From positions 186,001 to 250,000 of the forward strand of contig PEKW01000015.1 in NCBI GenBank assembly GCA_002796995.1: a stretch of DNA of 64,000 nt, read 5' to 3'. Under the pieces are notes generated by a model. It saw only the letters and a list, made by a program, of their open reading frames with translations, did no database searches and had not been told where the DNA came from. The stretch comes from Rhizobium sp. (GTDB lineage Bacteria > Pseudomonadota > Alphaproteobacteria > Rhizobiales > Rhizobiaceae). The position numbers were made by a program, and so were the translations under genes. Position 1 is the stretch's first letter, and each line of letters opens with the position of its first letter. This document shows positions 63,610-64,000 of this stretch, one piece after another.

Positions 63610-64000
63610 ATGCAGCCGCACGACTATTGGCAGACGATACATCCTCCAGGCAGCTTCGACCCCGCCGGCCCGCATCGCGACAGCTTTCCCGCGGGCATGC
63701 CCGACGGCGGGCAGATGCTCCTGCCGATCCGGTCCCTGGCCGACGGCCGGCACGGCATCGCCTCTCTCATCATCAACCAGGCGAGCTTCGACGTGCTGGA
63801 CGCGCTTGCGGCCTCCCTGGCCGAGAAGCTCTCGCCTTTCCGTCCGGACGTGGTCATCGGCCTGCCGACGCTCGGGCTGACGCTCGCCTCAGCCGTGGCC
63901 CAGAAGCTCGGCCACACCCGCTATGTCCCGTTCGGCACCTCGCGCAAGTTCTGGTACCTCGACGAATTGTCCGTGCCGATGAGTTCTATCACCACGCCAC
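63610..64000 (+). CDS. Phosphoribosyltransferase family protein (3' truncated by window)
   Basis: Open frame from ATG 63610 to window end: MQPHDYWQTIHPPGSFDPAG...PFRPDVVIGLPTLGLTLASAVAQKLGHTRYVPFGTSRKFWYLDEL. Confidence 0.75.
   Translation, partial: MQPHDYWQTIHPPGSFDPAGPHRDSFPAGMPDGGQMLLPIRSLADGRHGIASLIINQASFDVLDALAASLAEKLSPFRPDVVIGLPTLGLTLASAVAQKLGHTRYVPFGTSRKFWYLDELSVPMSSITTP

Overview
This 64 kb GC-rich window looks alphaproteobacterial, probably rhizobial (gene content and order recall the Sinorhizobium xoxF/cbb region; this is from memory, not a search). From left to right it contains: (1) a denitrification edge, with the nirK 3' end, nirV, an NnrR-type Crp/Fnr regulator and pseudoazurin; (2) a translationally coupled LuxR-type response regulator, FIST (NosP-like) protein and PAS hybrid histidine kinase; (3) a large lanthanide-type methanol oxidation locus, with xoxF, xoxG, xoxJ, adhC, fghA, gfa, two SoxYZ-like carriers, a SoxH-like Zn metallohydrolase, a CxxCW protein, two YVTN beta-propellers, several uncharacterised exported proteins and two ABC systems; (4) a Calvin-cycle operon cbbF-P-T-A-L-S-X-rpe with divergent cbbR; (5) ordinary chromosome-like content: YeeE/YedE transporter, ExoD, thioesterase, DUF475/TerC-like, OsmC, pbpC, alpha-2-macroglobulin, MFS, GntR, LysR, glutaryl-CoA dehydrogenase, a PAS protein, glgX, DUF3008, SDR, MgtC, a response regulator, riboflavin synthase and a truncated phosphoribosyltransferase. 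The main leads are: the FIST-kinase-regulator trio beside NO-producing denitrification genes; a SoxYZ-like carrier, metallohydrolase and CxxCW periplasmic relay with no known substrate; a lut-like lanthanide transport set with an extra nested ABC importer; a recurrent GTCGCA motif in several promoters of the locus; and four candidate EcfG/RpoE2 general-stress promoters at the right side. No rRNA, tRNA, CRISPR or clear mobile element was recognised by eye. Functional names come from reading protein motifs, without database searches.
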